In this document: positions 6,716 to 14,128 of the stretch, piece by piece
Position numbering within the stretch: the first letter of the stretch is position 1
How the letters are laid out: each line of letters opens with the position of its first letter
Source of the DNA: Longimicrobium sp.
Lineage (GTDB): Bacteria > Gemmatimonadota > Gemmatimonadetes > Longimicrobiales > Longimicrobiaceae
Reading direction: 5' to 3'
DNA length: 40,617 bases
Assembly: GCF_036388275.1 (NCBI RefSeq)
Contig: NZ_DASVSF010000024.1
Coordinates: 1-40,617 of the forward strand
The notes under the pieces: model-generated
The model's input: the letters and a program-made list of their open reading frames with translations, nothing else
The model's database searches: none
What the model was told of the DNA's origin: nothing
Translations under genes and position numbers: made by a program

Positions 6716-9016
6716 ATGCGCATTCCATCCCTCCTGATCGCCCTGGTGCTGCTGGGCGCGGCCACGCCCGGCGCGGCGCAGGGGATCATCGTTCCCGGGC
6801 CCTGCCCCGACTGCCGTCGTCCGAGGCCCCAGCCGGAGCGCTTTCCCAGCATCCCGGTGGAATCGGTCTCCTTCCAGACCACCATCCAGGGACAGGTGGC
6901 AACGACCCACGTCACGCAGGTGTTCCGGAACGAGCACGACCAGGTGATGGAGGGCACGTACTTCTTTCCGCTCCCCGAGGACGCCTCCGTCACCGAGTTC
7001 GCCATTTGGGACGGCAACCGGCGGCTGGAGGGCGAGGTGCGGCCGCGCGACGAGGCCCGGCGCATCTACGAGGACATCGTCCGCCGCGTGCGCGACCCCG
7101 GGCTGCTGGAGTACGCGGGCCAGAACCTGTTCCAGGCGCGCATCTTTCCCATCCCCGCGCGGGGCACCAAGAAGCTGGAGCTCACCTACACCCAGGTGCT
7201 GCGCGCCGAGAACGGCAGCGTGGGATACCGCTACCCGCTGGGCATCGGCCGCAACGCGGCGCGGGTGGAGCGGCTGACGGGCGAGGTGAGGATCGCCGCG
7301 CGCGGCGGGCTGCGGACGGTGTACTCGCCCAGCCACCAGGTAGACGTGCGGCGGCAGGGCGGCGCGGACGCGCGGGTGAGCTTCGAGCAGGGGCCGCGCT
7401 CGGAGCGGCGGGACTTTCAGCTCTTCTACTCGCTGTCCGAGGCGGAGGTGGGGATGTCGCTGTTCACCTACCGCGAACCGGGGAAGGACGGGTACTTCCT
7501 GCTCCTGCTTTCGCCCACCTCCGAGTCGCAGCGCCGCGAGTACCCCGCCAAGGACGTGGTTTTCGTGGTGGATGTCAGCGGGTCGATGGAAGAGGCCGGG
7601 AAGATGGAGGAGGCGCGGCGCGCGCTGGCCTACGGAATCCGCGGCCTGAACCCCGGCGACCGCTACAACGTGGTGGCGTTCTCGGGCGAAACCCGGCTGA
7701 TGGAAGAGGGGCTGATCGCCGCCGACCAGGCCGGGCGTGCCCGCGGCGCCCGCTTCGTCCAGGGGCTGCAGGCGCGCGGCGGCACCAACATCAACGACGC
7801 ACTCACGGAGGGATTGCGGCAGTTTCCGCGCACGTCGACGCGCCCGCGGCTGCTGGTGTTCATGACGGACGGCCTGCCCACGGTCGGCGTGACGGACGTG
7901 GACCAGATCATCCGCAACGTGGAGCGTGGGCGGGCGGAGGGCGTGCGGCTGTTCACCTTCGGCGTGGGATACGACGTCAACACGCGGCTGCTGGACCGCG
8001 TGGCGGCCGAAAACGGCGGCACCGCCGACTACGTGGCGCCCAACGAGGACATCGAGGTGAAGGTCTCGGCCTTCTTCGACAAGGTGAACCATCCCGTGCT
8101 CACCAACCTGCGCCTGGACATGGGCGCGGTGCGCACGGACCTGGTGTATCCGCGCGCCCTGCCGGACCTGTTCAAGGGCACGCAGGTGGCGCTGGTGGGG
8201 CGCTACCGCAACGAGCAGGACCTGGCCAACGTCACCCTGCGGCTGAGCGGAAACGCGTCGCCCACGCAGACGTTCACCTATCCCGGGCTGCGCTTTCCCC
8301 GGCGCGACGAGCGTCACGAGTTCCTTCCCCGGCTGTGGGCCACGCGGCGCGTCGGCTGGCTGATGGAGCAGATCCGCAGCAACGGCGAGAACCGCGAGCT
8401 GGTGGACGAGGTGGTGGACCTGGGCACCCGCTACGGCATCGTTACGCCGTACACCTCGTTCCTGGCGCTGGAGCCGGGGGCGCAAACCCGTGCCGAGGAC
8501 CTTTCCGGACAGGGCCGCGCCGGCGGGAACACCCCGCTGTTGCTCGATGGCGCGCCTGCGCCGGCTCCCCAGACGCGTCGGGACCGCAGGGGCGGCAGGC
8601 CGGCACCCGCGTCGCCTGTCCCTCCCCCGCCGCCCGCGATGTCGCCGCCGCCTCCCCCGCCCGCGGCCCCCCAGTGGGATCCGTCGGCGACGACGGGCCG
8701 CGGCGCCGTGGAGCAGAGCCGCGAGTCGCGCCGGCAGCAGGAGGCGGTCGCGCTCGAGGACGTGGTGGTGACCGGTGCGGAGCGCGGCATGCAGCGCGTG
8801 GGCGACAAGACGTTCTACCTGCGCGGCGGCGTGTGGACCGACGCGGAGATCAAGCCCGACACACGCCTGCCGGAGACCGCGCTGGAGTTCGGCACCCCGG
8901 CGTACTTCGACCTGGTGACGCGCATTCCCGAGCTGGCCCGCTACTTCAGCCTGGGCGAGCAGGTGGCGGTGGTCCACGACGGCCGCGTCTACCGGGTGCG
9001 TCCCGCCACGCCGTAA
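6716..9016 (+). CDS. VIT and von Willebrand factor A domain protein
   Basis: A 766-residue exported protein. A signal peptide (residues 1-22, ending GAAQ) is followed by a VIT domain (about 45-170; QVFRNEHDQVMEGTYFFPLP, then EARRIYEDI) and a VWA domain (about 278-450). The VWA metal-binding MIDAS residues are present: D286-x-S288-x-S290 and T384-D385. A C-terminal region carries proline-rich stretches (about 630-665). It then has EDVVVTG (681-687), which resembles the strand near TonB boxes, and a short conserved tail. The VIT-VWA pair is known from inter-alpha-trypsin inhibitor-like bacterial proteins, generally linked to protein-protein or matrix binding. GAGG precedes the ATG. It is apparently monocistronic; a hairpin follows the stop. 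Confidence 0.9.
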   Translation: MRIPSLLIALVLLGAATPGAAQGIIVPGPCPDCRRPRPQPERFPSIPVESVSFQTTIQGQVATTHVTQVFRNEHDQVMEGTYFFPLPEDASVTEFAIWDGNRRLEGEVRPRDEARRIYEDIVRRVRDPGLLEYAGQNLFQARIFPIPARGTKKLELTYTQVLRAENGSVGYRYPLGIGRNAARVERLTGEVRIAARGGLRTVYSPSHQVDVRRQGGADARVSFEQGPRSERRDFQLFYSLSEAEVGMSLFTYREPGKDGYFLLLLSPTSESQRREYPAKDVVFVVDVSGSMEEAGKMEEARRALAYGIRGLNPGDRYNVVAFSGETRLMEEGLIAADQAGRARGARFVQGLQARGGTNINDALTEGLRQFPRTSTRPRLLVFMTDGLPTVGVTDVDQIIRNVERGRAEGVRLFTFGVGYDVNTRLLDRVAAENGGTADYVAPNEDIEVKVSAFFDKVNHPVLTNLRLDMGAVRTDLVYPRALPDLFKGTQVALVGRYRNEQDLANVTLRLSGNASPTQTFTYPGLRFPRRDERHEFLPRLWATRRVGWLMEQIRSNGENRELVDEVVDLGTRYGIVTPYTSFLALEPGAQTRAEDLSGQGRAGGNTPLLLDGAPAPAPQTRRDRRGGRPAPASPVPPPPPAMSPPPPPPAAPQWDPSATTGRGAVEQSRESRRQQEAVALEDVVVTGAERGMQRVGDKTFYLRGGVWTDAEIKPDTRLPETALEFGTPAYFDLVTRIPELARYFSLGEQVAVVHDGRVYRVRPATP

Positions 9017-9041
9017 CGGTCCATCACGGGCAGGATGGGAA

Positions 9042-9072
9042 GAGGCGCGGGGGAGGCGATCCCCCGCGCCTC
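9042..9072 (+). terminator. Hairpin after the VIT/VWA gene
   Basis: A 13-bp perfect GC-rich stem (9042-9054 with 9060-9072) and a 5-nt loop, 26 bp after the stop. There is no U-tract, so termination here may be weak or the hairpin may protect the 3' end. Confidence 0.55.
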
Positions 9073-9120
9073 GTCGCATCTGTGGGACGTTCCCCGCCAT
9101 GGGGTGTATTCATCAAGAAC

Positions 9121-9166
9121 GTGCACTTGACGATATCTGTTGCAACGCATCTACTTGGGGTGCACT
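9121..9166 (+). promoter_or_regulatory. Putative marR promoter flanked by GTGCAC sites
   Basis: TTGACG (9127-9132) and TCTACT (9150-9155) are 17 bp apart, a plausible sigma-70-type promoter. GTGCACT occurs at 9121-9127 and again at 9160-9166, bracketing it. GTGCAC is self-complementary, so each copy could be half of an autoregulatory MarR site. Not proven. Confidence 0.45.
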
Positions 9167-9183
9167 CGAACCGCGGGAGATCC

Positions 9184-9657
9184 ATGGCTGGGCGCATCCA
9201 GAAAGAACTGAAGCAGTCGAAGCCCATCGACAGCCTGGAAGAGGAGATCTTCCTCAACCTGGCCCGCACGTACGAGGCCCTGTCAGCCGAGATCGCGGAG
9301 CTGCTGCGCCAGCACGACCTGCGGTCCACGCAGTACAACGTGCTCCGCATTCTGCGCGGCGCGGGCGAGTCGGGGCTCACCGCGGGGGAGATCGCCGAGC
9401 GGATGATCACCCGCGACCCGGACGTCACGCGGCTGATTGACCGCCTGGAAAAACGGGGGCTGGTGGAGCGGTGGCGGTGCACGCACGACCGGCGCGTGGT
9501 GTGGACCCGCATCAGCCCGGAGGGGCTGGAGATGATCGCGCCGCTGGACGACTCGATGCGCGAGCTGCACGTGCGGCAGCTGGCCCACCTGGGAGCCGAG
9601 CGGCTGGCGACCCTGCGAGACCTGCTGGAGGAGGCCCGCGCGGGTATCGGCGGCTGA
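9184..9657 (+). CDS. MarR family transcriptional regulator
   Basis: A 157-residue cytosolic DNA-binding protein. The winged helix spans about residues 45-110: LRSTQYNVLRILRGAG, then LTAGEIAERMI as helix-turn-helix, DVTRLIDRLEKRGLVER, and a wing with the conserved DRR (HDRRVVWTRIS). Flanking helices (18-40 and 118-152) would form the dimer interface. The ATG follows GGGAGATCC. Ligand and targets are unknown, and no efflux or redox gene is directly coupled to it. The upstream sequence has a promoter with flanking GTGCAC sites, consistent with autoregulation. A strong terminator follows. Confidence 0.9.
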   Translation: MAGRIQKELKQSKPIDSLEEEIFLNLARTYEALSAEIAELLRQHDLRSTQYNVLRILRGAGESGLTAGEIAERMITRDPDVTRLIDRLEKRGLVERWRCTHDRRVVWTRISPEGLEMIAPLDDSMRELHVRQLAHLGAERLATLRDLLEEARAGIGG

Positions 9658-9679
9658 CTTCGGAGGCTTTCAGAAACGG

Positions 9680-9716
9680 CGCTCCCCGGCGGACTCGGTC
9701 CGCCGGGGAGCGTTTT
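9680..9716 (+). terminator. Intrinsic terminator after marR-family gene
   Basis: A 15-bp perfect stem (9680-9694 with 9698-9712), a TCG loop and a TTTT tail. Confidence 0.88.
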
Positions 9717-9939
9717 CCTATCTGTGTCCAACCTGTGGCGGGAGCGGATAGCCCGTCAGTGCCCGCGTGGCTACTGGGGTTCCGCGCCGCTGTCTCGCAA
9801 TGTCCGCTCCGGACGCGCCAGCGCCGCGACTGATTTTGGCCACCCCCTGGCGTGTACTCCGTGCACTTGCGTAGCGTTCTCCCGCGCCGCAGGTGGATCT
9901 ACGGAAATGCGCAGCTGGCCGTCGCGGCGATGAAGGGCC

Positions 9940-9968
9940 TTGCGCACATGTCGGATGTGACATATGAT
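9940..9968 (+). promoter_or_regulatory. Putative toxin-antitoxin promoter
   Basis: TTGCGC (9940-9945) and TATGAT (9963-9968) are exactly 17 bp apart. An inverted repeat CACAT-GTCGG-ATGTG (9945-9959) lies between them, the usual place for the autoregulatory operator of a type II pair. The -10 overlaps the first ATG of the toxin frame (9964). If the promoter is real, translation of the toxin must begin further in or use another promoter. Confidence 0.45.
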
Positions 9969-10320
9969 TGAAAGGTCGGGGGCGGCGGGCAAGCGCCTGG
10001 TGGTGCTGTCGGGCCGGATCATGACGCCGCCGTTCTCGGCCAGTGCACGGCGAGAGGCCGGTACCCTGATCCGCGCGCTGCAGGAGGGGCGCATGCTCAG
10101 CATGCCGCGGTCCAGGCCCATGCCCGGCATCGGGGCGCGGTGCCACGAGCTGCGCATCGTCGACGAGGACAAGAGCTGGCGGATCGTCTATCGCATCGAT
10201 CCCGACGCCGTGGTGGTGGTCGACATCTTTCAAAAGGCCACGCAGCAAACGCCGGTGCTGGTGCTGGAAGTGTGCAGGAAGCGGCTCAGACGCTACGACG
10301 CAAGCCAGGAGGAGAACTGA
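9964..10320 (+). CDS. RelE/ParE-superfamily toxin (Gp49-like, HigB type)
   Basis: Up to 118 residues. The segment RLVVLSG, then SARREAGTLIRALQEG, GIGARCHELRI, WRIVYRID, VVVVDIFQKAT and KRLRRYD matches the phage Gp49-like/HigB toxin family (PF05973), which are mRNA-cleaving or translation-inhibiting toxins. Family similarity starts at about residue 10, so the first ~9 residues may not be translated; GTG 10000/10003 or ATG 10021 are alternative starts. The stop overlaps the antitoxin start (TGATG). The toxin-first order and the XRE-type partner fit HigBA-like modules. Confidence 0.85.
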   Translation: MIERSGAAGKRLVVLSGRIMTPPFSASARREAGTLIRALQEGRMLSMPRSRPMPGIGARCHELRIVDEDKSWRIVYRIDPDAVVVVDIFQKATQQTPVLVLEVCRKRLRRYDASQEEN

Positions 10321-10715
10321 TGAACGCTCGCAAGCAGAAGCAGCTGGAGGAACAGGGCTGGGTGGAGACCGACGTCCAGGAGCTGTTCGGCCTCACCGCC
10401 GCCGAGGCGGCGTACGTGGAGCTCATGATCGCCCTCTCCAACGCGGTGCGCGCCCGCCGCCTGGCGATGGGCCTCACCCAGCAGCGCCTGGCCGAGCTGC
10501 TGGAGTCCAGCCAGTCGCGCGTGGCCAAGATGGAGGCGGCCGATCCCTCGGTGTCGCTGGACCTGCTGATCCGCGCGATGCTGGCGATGGGGGCCACGCC
10601 GCGGGAGCTGGGGGCGGTGCTGGCAGCCGATGCTCCGGCGCCCGCGGCGCCCCGGGCCGTGCGGGCCCGCGTGGCTCCCCGGGGGCGCACCGCGCGCCGC
10701 GCCGCTCAGGGGTGA
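10320..10715 (+). CDS. XRE-family antitoxin (HigA-like)
   Basis: A 131-residue protein. The helix-turn-helix of the Cro/C1 type spans about residues 40-95 (ALSNAVRARRLAMGLTQQRLAELLESSQSRVAKMEA, then SLDLLIRAMLAMGA). The C-terminal ~30 residues are rich in Ala, Pro and Arg, probably disordered. It should neutralise the toxin encoded directly upstream and repress the shared promoter. The ATG at 10320 overlaps the toxin stop; AGGAGGAG lies 3-10 nt before it. Its last 10 bp overlap the 3' end of the convergent EamA gene. Confidence 0.87.
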   Translation: MNARKQKQLEEQGWVETDVQELFGLTAAEAAYVELMIALSNAVRARRLAMGLTQQRLAELLESSQSRVAKMEAADPSVSLDLLIRAMLAMGATPRELGAVLAADAPAPAAPRAVRARVAPRGRTARRAAQG

Positions 10716-11599
10716 GGCGGCTCGTCCTGCGTGGTGCGTGAAGGCCCGGCCACCATCAGCAGGACGCCCAGGAGGACGACGGCGGCGCAGGCGTAGCCCA
10801 CGGGGCTCAGCCGTTCGTTCCACATGAAGTAGGCGCCGATGGCCGCCACGACGGGTTCGACCGTGGCGACCGTGGCGGCGCGCGTGGCCTCGATGCGCTT
10901 GAGGCCCGCGCTGTAGAACACGTACGAGAGGTAGGTGGGAACCGCGCCCAGGAACACCAGCGCGGCCCAGGCGGTGCCGGACTTCGGGCGGAAGTCCACG
11001 AAGGGCAAAAAGGTGAGCGCGCCGATGGGGAGCGCGTAGATGAAGAGCGTGGCGGTGGTGTAGCGTTCGAAGTAGCGCTTGCCGAACAGGTAGTACATGG
11101 CGTAGGCGACGCTCGAAAGCAGCCCCCACCCCAGCGCCGCGGGGCTGATCCGGATGCCGCCGCCGCCGGACAGGGCGATGCCCGCCACGCCGGCCGTCGC
11201 CAGGGCCAGCGCGAGCACCACGCGGCGGGTGATCCGCTCGCCCAGGAACGCGGCGGAGAGCAGCGCCACCCACACCGGCGCGGTGTACAGCAGGATGGCC
11301 GCCAGCGCGGCCCCGCCCGCGTCCACCGCCTGCGAGTACGACGCCAGCAGTCCCGCGACCCCGACGACGCCGAACGCCGCCACCATCAGCCGGTCGCCGC
11401 GGTCGATGTGCACCTTGCGGGTAACGGCGGCGTGCACGGCGAAGAGCGCGGCGCCAATCAGCGCACGCCACAGCGCCACCTCCAGCGGGTGCAGCCCCTC
11501 GGCGAGGGCGGTGCGGGTGACGGGGCCCATCAGCCCCCACAGCGTGGCCGCGATGGCCACGAACAGCGTTCCGATCAGCCGGTTTCGTCCCTGCGTCAT
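10706..11599 (-). CDS. EamA/DMT family transporter
   Basis: A 297-residue inner-membrane protein with about ten hydrophobic helices arranged as two EamA repeats (roughly residues 10-140 and 150-285). Diagnostic pieces are AATLWGLMGPVTRTAL and LLYTAPVWVALLSAAFLGE in repeat one, and ATVATVEPVVAAIGAYFMWNE in repeat two. Drug/metabolite transporters of this type mostly export amino acids or other small metabolites; the substrate cannot be told. The ATG at 11599 is chosen because the first helix begins right after it, although the frame runs on upstream. Divergent from the lipid kinase gene, about 113 bp apart. Confidence 0.88.
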   Translation of the reverse strand: MTQGRNRLIGTLFVAIAATLWGLMGPVTRTALAEGLHPLEVALWRALIGAALFAVHAAVTRKVHIDRGDRLMVAAFGVVGVAGLLASYSQAVDAGGAALAAILLYTAPVWVALLSAAFLGERITRRVVLALALATAGVAGIALSGGGGIRISPAALGWGLLSSVAYAMYYLFGKRYFERYTTATLFIYALPIGALTFLPFVDFRPKSGTAWAALVFLGAVPTYLSYVFYSAGLKRIEATRAATVATVEPVVAAIGAYFMWNERLSPVGYACAAVVLLGVLLMVAGPSRTTQDEPPHP

Positions 11600-11712
11600 G
11601 CGCGGGAAGCTACGCAGGGCGCGCGCCCGCCGCACTTCACGCCCTTGCGCGGCTGGCCCCGCGCGGGCCATCGTCCCGCGCCCGCGTCGCATCTTCCCCG
11701 CTCGCCCCACCC

Positions 11713-12606
11713 ATGCCCATCGACCGGTTCTACGTCGTCCTGAACCCCACCGCCGGGCGCGGCGCCGCAGCCCGCATGCGCGCGGTGCTGGCGCGCGAGA
11801 TGGCCGGCGTCGACCACGTGGTGGCGGAAACGTCCGCGCGTGGCGAGGCGGCGGAGCTGGCGGAAGCGGCGGCGCACGGCGGCTGGCCGGCCGTGGTGGC
11901 CGTGGGCGGCGACGGCACGGTGCACGAGGTGGTCAACGGGCTGATGCGAGCCGCGGGCGACGGGCCGCCCGCGGCGCTGGGGATTCTGCCCATGGGCAGC
12001 GGCAACGACTTCGCCCGGCTGGCCGGAGTGCCGACGGTGCCGGTGCAGGCGCTGCGGCGGATCGTCGCGGGCTCCGGGCGGCAGGTGGACGTCGGCAGCG
12101 TGAACGGGCGCTGGTTCAGCAACGGCGTGGGGATCGGGCTGGATGCGCGCGTGGCCATCGAGGTGGACCGTCGTCGGCGCTTCCGCGGCCTGGCGATGTA
12201 CCTTCACGCGCTGTCGAAGGTGCTTCGTGTCTATTCGCCGCCGCGGATGCGCGTGGAGATCGACGGGCAGGCGGCTGGGGACAGGCCCATGACGCTGGTC
12301 ACCGTCGGCAACGGCGGGCGGCACGGGGGCGGCTTCTGGATCTGCCCCGACGCGCGCATCGACGACGGCGTGCTGGACGTGTGCATGTGCGACGGGCTGG
12401 GGACGCTGGGCATCCTGCGCTTTCTTCCCCAGGTGCTGCGCGGCACGCACACGGGCGCCTCGTGCGTGCGCATGCGCCAGGCCCGCCGCGTCCGCGTCAC
12501 CAGCCCGGACCCGCTCCCCGTGCACGCCGACGGCGAGATCATCGCCGAAGCCGCCCACGAGGTAAGCATCGAGATCCATCCCGGACGCCTGCGGGTGCTG
12601 GTTTGA
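11713..12606 (+). CDS. Diacylglycerol kinase family lipid kinase
   Basis: A 297-residue YegS/BmrU-type lipid kinase. The nucleotide-binding GGDGT motif is at residues 65-69, and GSGNDFAR at 95-102. The N-terminus VVLNPTAGRG is the usual first strand and glycine-rich turn. These enzymes phosphorylate diacylglycerol or related lipids at the inner face of the membrane, using ATP. Length is normal for the family. The ATG has no clear Shine-Dalgarno, but homology begins within five residues. The GTG start of the alkyltransferase-like gene lies 22 bp past its stop, so the two are probably cotranscribed. Confidence 0.9.
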   Translation: MPIDRFYVVLNPTAGRGAAARMRAVLAREMAGVDHVVAETSARGEAAELAEAAAHGGWPAVVAVGGDGTVHEVVNGLMRAAGDGPPAALGILPMGSGNDFARLAGVPTVPVQALRRIVAGSGRQVDVGSVNGRWFSNGVGIGLDARVAIEVDRRRRFRGLAMYLHALSKVLRVYSPPRMRVEIDGQAAGDRPMTLVTVGNGGRHGGGFWICPDARIDDGVLDVCMCDGLGTLGILRFLPQVLRGTHTGASCVRMRQARRVRVTSPDPLPVHADGEIIAEAAHEVSIEIHPGRLRVLV

Positions 12607-12628
12607 TCGTCGGGCCGGGCCCATCCGC

Positions 12629-12958
12629 GTGAGTCCGTCGGACGCGTACGCCCGCATCTATGCCGCCGTGCGGAAGGTCCCGCGCGGGCGGGTCGCGACG
12701 TACGGACAGATCGCCACGCTGGCCGGGTTGCCCGGGCACGCGCGGCAGGTGGGATACGCGCTGCATGCGCTCAAGGACGGGCGCGTGCCGTGGCACCGCG
12801 TGGTGAACGCGCAGGGGTGCATCAGCGCGCGGGCGGACGAGCCGGGCGGAAGCCTGCTGCAGCGCATGCGGCTGGAGCAGGAGGGGGTGGAGTTCGACGC
12901 CAGGGGCCGCATCGATCTGCGCCGGTTCGGGTGGAAGCTCCGCATCCCAAAGGAATGA
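12629..12958 (+). CDS. Alkyltransferase-like (ATL) protein, MGMT family
   Basis: A 109-residue protein covering only the DNA-binding domain of O6-alkylguanine-DNA alkyltransferase. The active-site PCHRV is replaced by PWHRV (W55), the hallmark of ATL proteins. These bind O6-alkylguanine without repairing it and hand it to nucleotide excision repair. Y25 and the R39 finger in ARQVG are kept. It starts with GTG at 12629, 22 bp after the lipid kinase, and is probably cotranscribed with it. Length and start match the family. Confidence 0.9.
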   Translation: MSPSDAYARIYAAVRKVPRGRVATYGQIATLAGLPGHARQVGYALHALKDGRVPWHRVVNAQGCISARADEPGGSLLQRMRLEQEGVEFDARGRIDLRRFGWKLRIPKE

Positions 12959-13013
12959 TGGAGGCGGCCCTCGCCCGCCATGCACACGCCTGTCCTGCGA
13001 CACGCCACAGAGA

Positions 13014-13040
13014 TTGACATTCGCCCCGCCCCGGTATAGC
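13014..13040 (+). promoter_or_regulatory. Putative promoter upstream of terminator/NYN gene
   Basis: A consensus TTGACA (13014-13019) is followed by TATAGC (13035-13040) with a 15-bp spacer, slightly short. It sits 56 bp past the ATL gene and points to a transcript that meets a terminator about 60-90 nt later. Confidence 0.5.
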
Positions 13041-13046
13041 TTTCGC

Positions 13047-13135
13047 GTCACGAAAGCAGGCCCGCTCCCTTCGGGGTACCGGGTACGTAACTCCGGGGGG
13101 TTGTGCGCATGTCGCACAACCCCTCGTTATTTTTT
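13047..13135 (+). ncRNA. Candidate small RNA or leader attenuator upstream of NYN gene
   Basis: Between a good promoter and an intrinsic terminator lies about 90 nt with no credible ORF. It contains a CCC-TTC-GGG hairpin near 13067-13075 and GGTACC/GTAC pairing options, then the terminator. It matches no RNA family I can recall; I compared it mentally with c-di-GMP, preQ1, fluoride and guanidine motifs. It could be a free small RNA or a conditional terminator for the NYN gene starting 52 bp later. Confidence 0.4.
13097..13135 (+). terminator. Intrinsic terminator in front of NYN gene
   Basis: An 11-bp perfect stem (13097-13107 with 13113-13123), loop CATGT, then TCGTTATTTTTT. It is upstream of, not after, the NYN coding start, so it ends a short transcript or acts as an attenuator. 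Confidence 0.85.
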
Positions 13136-13186
13136 CACCCGAAACCTCTCGTGACGGTCCAATCACCCGACCCGGCTCCTGCGCGG

Positions 13187-13735
13187 ATGCTCCGCATGGA
13201 GATCTTCGTTGACGGAACCAACTTTCGGCTCGCGCAGCTGGATGCCGGGGCGCGTGATTTGGACATCCCCCGCTTTGCTCGACAACTCGCGCGCGGTTAC
13301 GTCCTCGTCAAGATGCGATACTACGCGTCACCTCTGGACAGGAGTTCCCGCCAATACGTCGGGCAGCAGCGCTTCTTCGAAGTCCTTCGCGCAAGCAAGG
13401 CGCTGGACCTGATCCTGGGCCGGAACGAGCCACGGCGGCAAGCTATCACATGCGAATTGTGCAAGAGGGTTTTCACGCACAAGCACGCCGGCGAGAAGGA
13501 GACGGACGTCAACCTCGCCGTCGACATGACCATTGGAGCACACACGAATCGCTACGACGTTGCCGTGCTGGTCGCGGGGGACACCGATTATGTCCGCGCC
13601 GTGGAAGCCGTGCAGCAGACCGGAAGGAGGGTGATCTGGTGTCACTTCCCGGGCCAGGCGCATACGGACCGGCTGCGCCAGGCGTGCGACGACCAGGTGG
13701 TCCTGACCGACAAGTTCCTCCGAGCCTGTCGCTAG
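13187..13735 (+). CDS. NYN (PIN-like) domain protein
   Basis: About 182 residues. The NYN/DUF88 fold is shown by MEIFVDGTNF at the start, KETDVNLAVDM in the middle and VAGDTDYVRAVEAV later. These carry the acidic residues that bind metal in PIN-like nucleases. Two CxxC-like cysteines in ITCELCKRVF may bind metal. The family includes RNA-processing nucleases; the substrate here is unknown. The frame is open back to GTG 13103, but that would put the terminator hairpin inside the coding region. ATG 13187 or 13196 fits the domain edge better; no strong SD is seen for either. Transcribed downstream of a promoter-terminator unit, so it may be attenuated. Confidence 0.78.
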   Translation: MLRMEIFVDGTNFRLAQLDAGARDLDIPRFARQLARGYVLVKMRYYASPLDRSSRQYVGQQRFFEVLRASKALDLILGRNEPRRQAITCELCKRVFTHKHAGEKETDVNLAVDMTIGAHTNRYDVAVLVAGDTDYVRAVEAVQQTGRRVIWCHFPGQAHTDRLRQACDDQVVLTDKFLRACR

Positions 13736-13801
13736 CTGCCTTCACTCCCGCGGCCGCTACGCTGCGCTGATCCGAAGGCCTGGCGATCGTGGATGACGCA
13801 C

Positions 13802-13830
13802 TTTACACCCTCGGTGCCCGCGGCTAGTTT
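13802..13830 (+). promoter_or_regulatory. Putative promoter of the B12 uptake operon
   Basis: TTTACA (13802-13807) and TAGTTT (13825-13830) are separated by exactly 17 bp. The predicted start, about 13837, falls just before the riboswitch. Confidence 0.5.
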
Positions 13831-13837
13831 AGATTCG

Positions 13838-14060
13838 ACATAGCACGAGGGGGCCTCACGGAAGCCGGTGAAAATCCGGCGCGGCCCCGCCACTGTAAGA
13901 GGCCCGGCGCACGCCGGTCCGGCCCGCTCACTCCGCCACTGGGTCGTTGCCCGGGAAGGCGAGCGGTGCTGCCTCGAGCCAGGAGACGCGGCCCTCTCGT
14001 TCCCGCAACGATGCACCCCTCGCGGGAGGGGCGCGGGGTACGAGTCTGTTGGCCGGAGCA
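13838..14060 (+). promoter_or_regulatory. Cobalamin riboswitch
   Basis: The B12 aptamer hallmarks are present: GCCGGTGAAAATCCGGC (13864-13880), then the B12-box-like GCGGCCCCGCCACTGTAA, then GAGCCAGGAGAC (13976-13987). Positions 13846-13855 pair with 13990-13999 to close the core (one G-U). A hairpin at 14016-14031 follows the core. The terminator at 14090-14128 is the expression platform. Adenosylcobalamin binding should turn off the B12 uptake genes below. No other gene lies between the NYN stop and the btuF-like start. Confidence 0.93.
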
Positions 14061-14089
14061 CGTACACGCCCCGTCCGCTGCCTTGCTGC

Positions 14090-14128
14090 CGCCCGTCCCT
14101 TCCGCAATCTGGAAGGAACGGGCGTTTT
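14090..14128 (+). terminator. Riboswitch terminator / SD-sequestering hairpin
   Basis: The stem is 14090-14103 with 14111-14124 (7 bp, one mismatch, 6 bp), loop 7 nt, then TTTT. The right arm contains GGAAGG, the Shine-Dalgarno of the downstream TTG start at 14127. The same hairpin could therefore stop transcription and hide the ribosome site. Confidence 0.82.

Noticed and set aside
6257..9100. A 947-codon open frame on the minus strand antisense to the VIT/VWA gene.
   Set aside because: It is a shadow of GC-rich third positions: the translation is His/Arg/Pro-rich, matches no fold, and covers a well-supported gene.
13103..13186. An upstream GTG start for the NYN gene.
   Set aside because: The added codons are the terminator hairpin and its T-tract, so they are unlikely to be coding.
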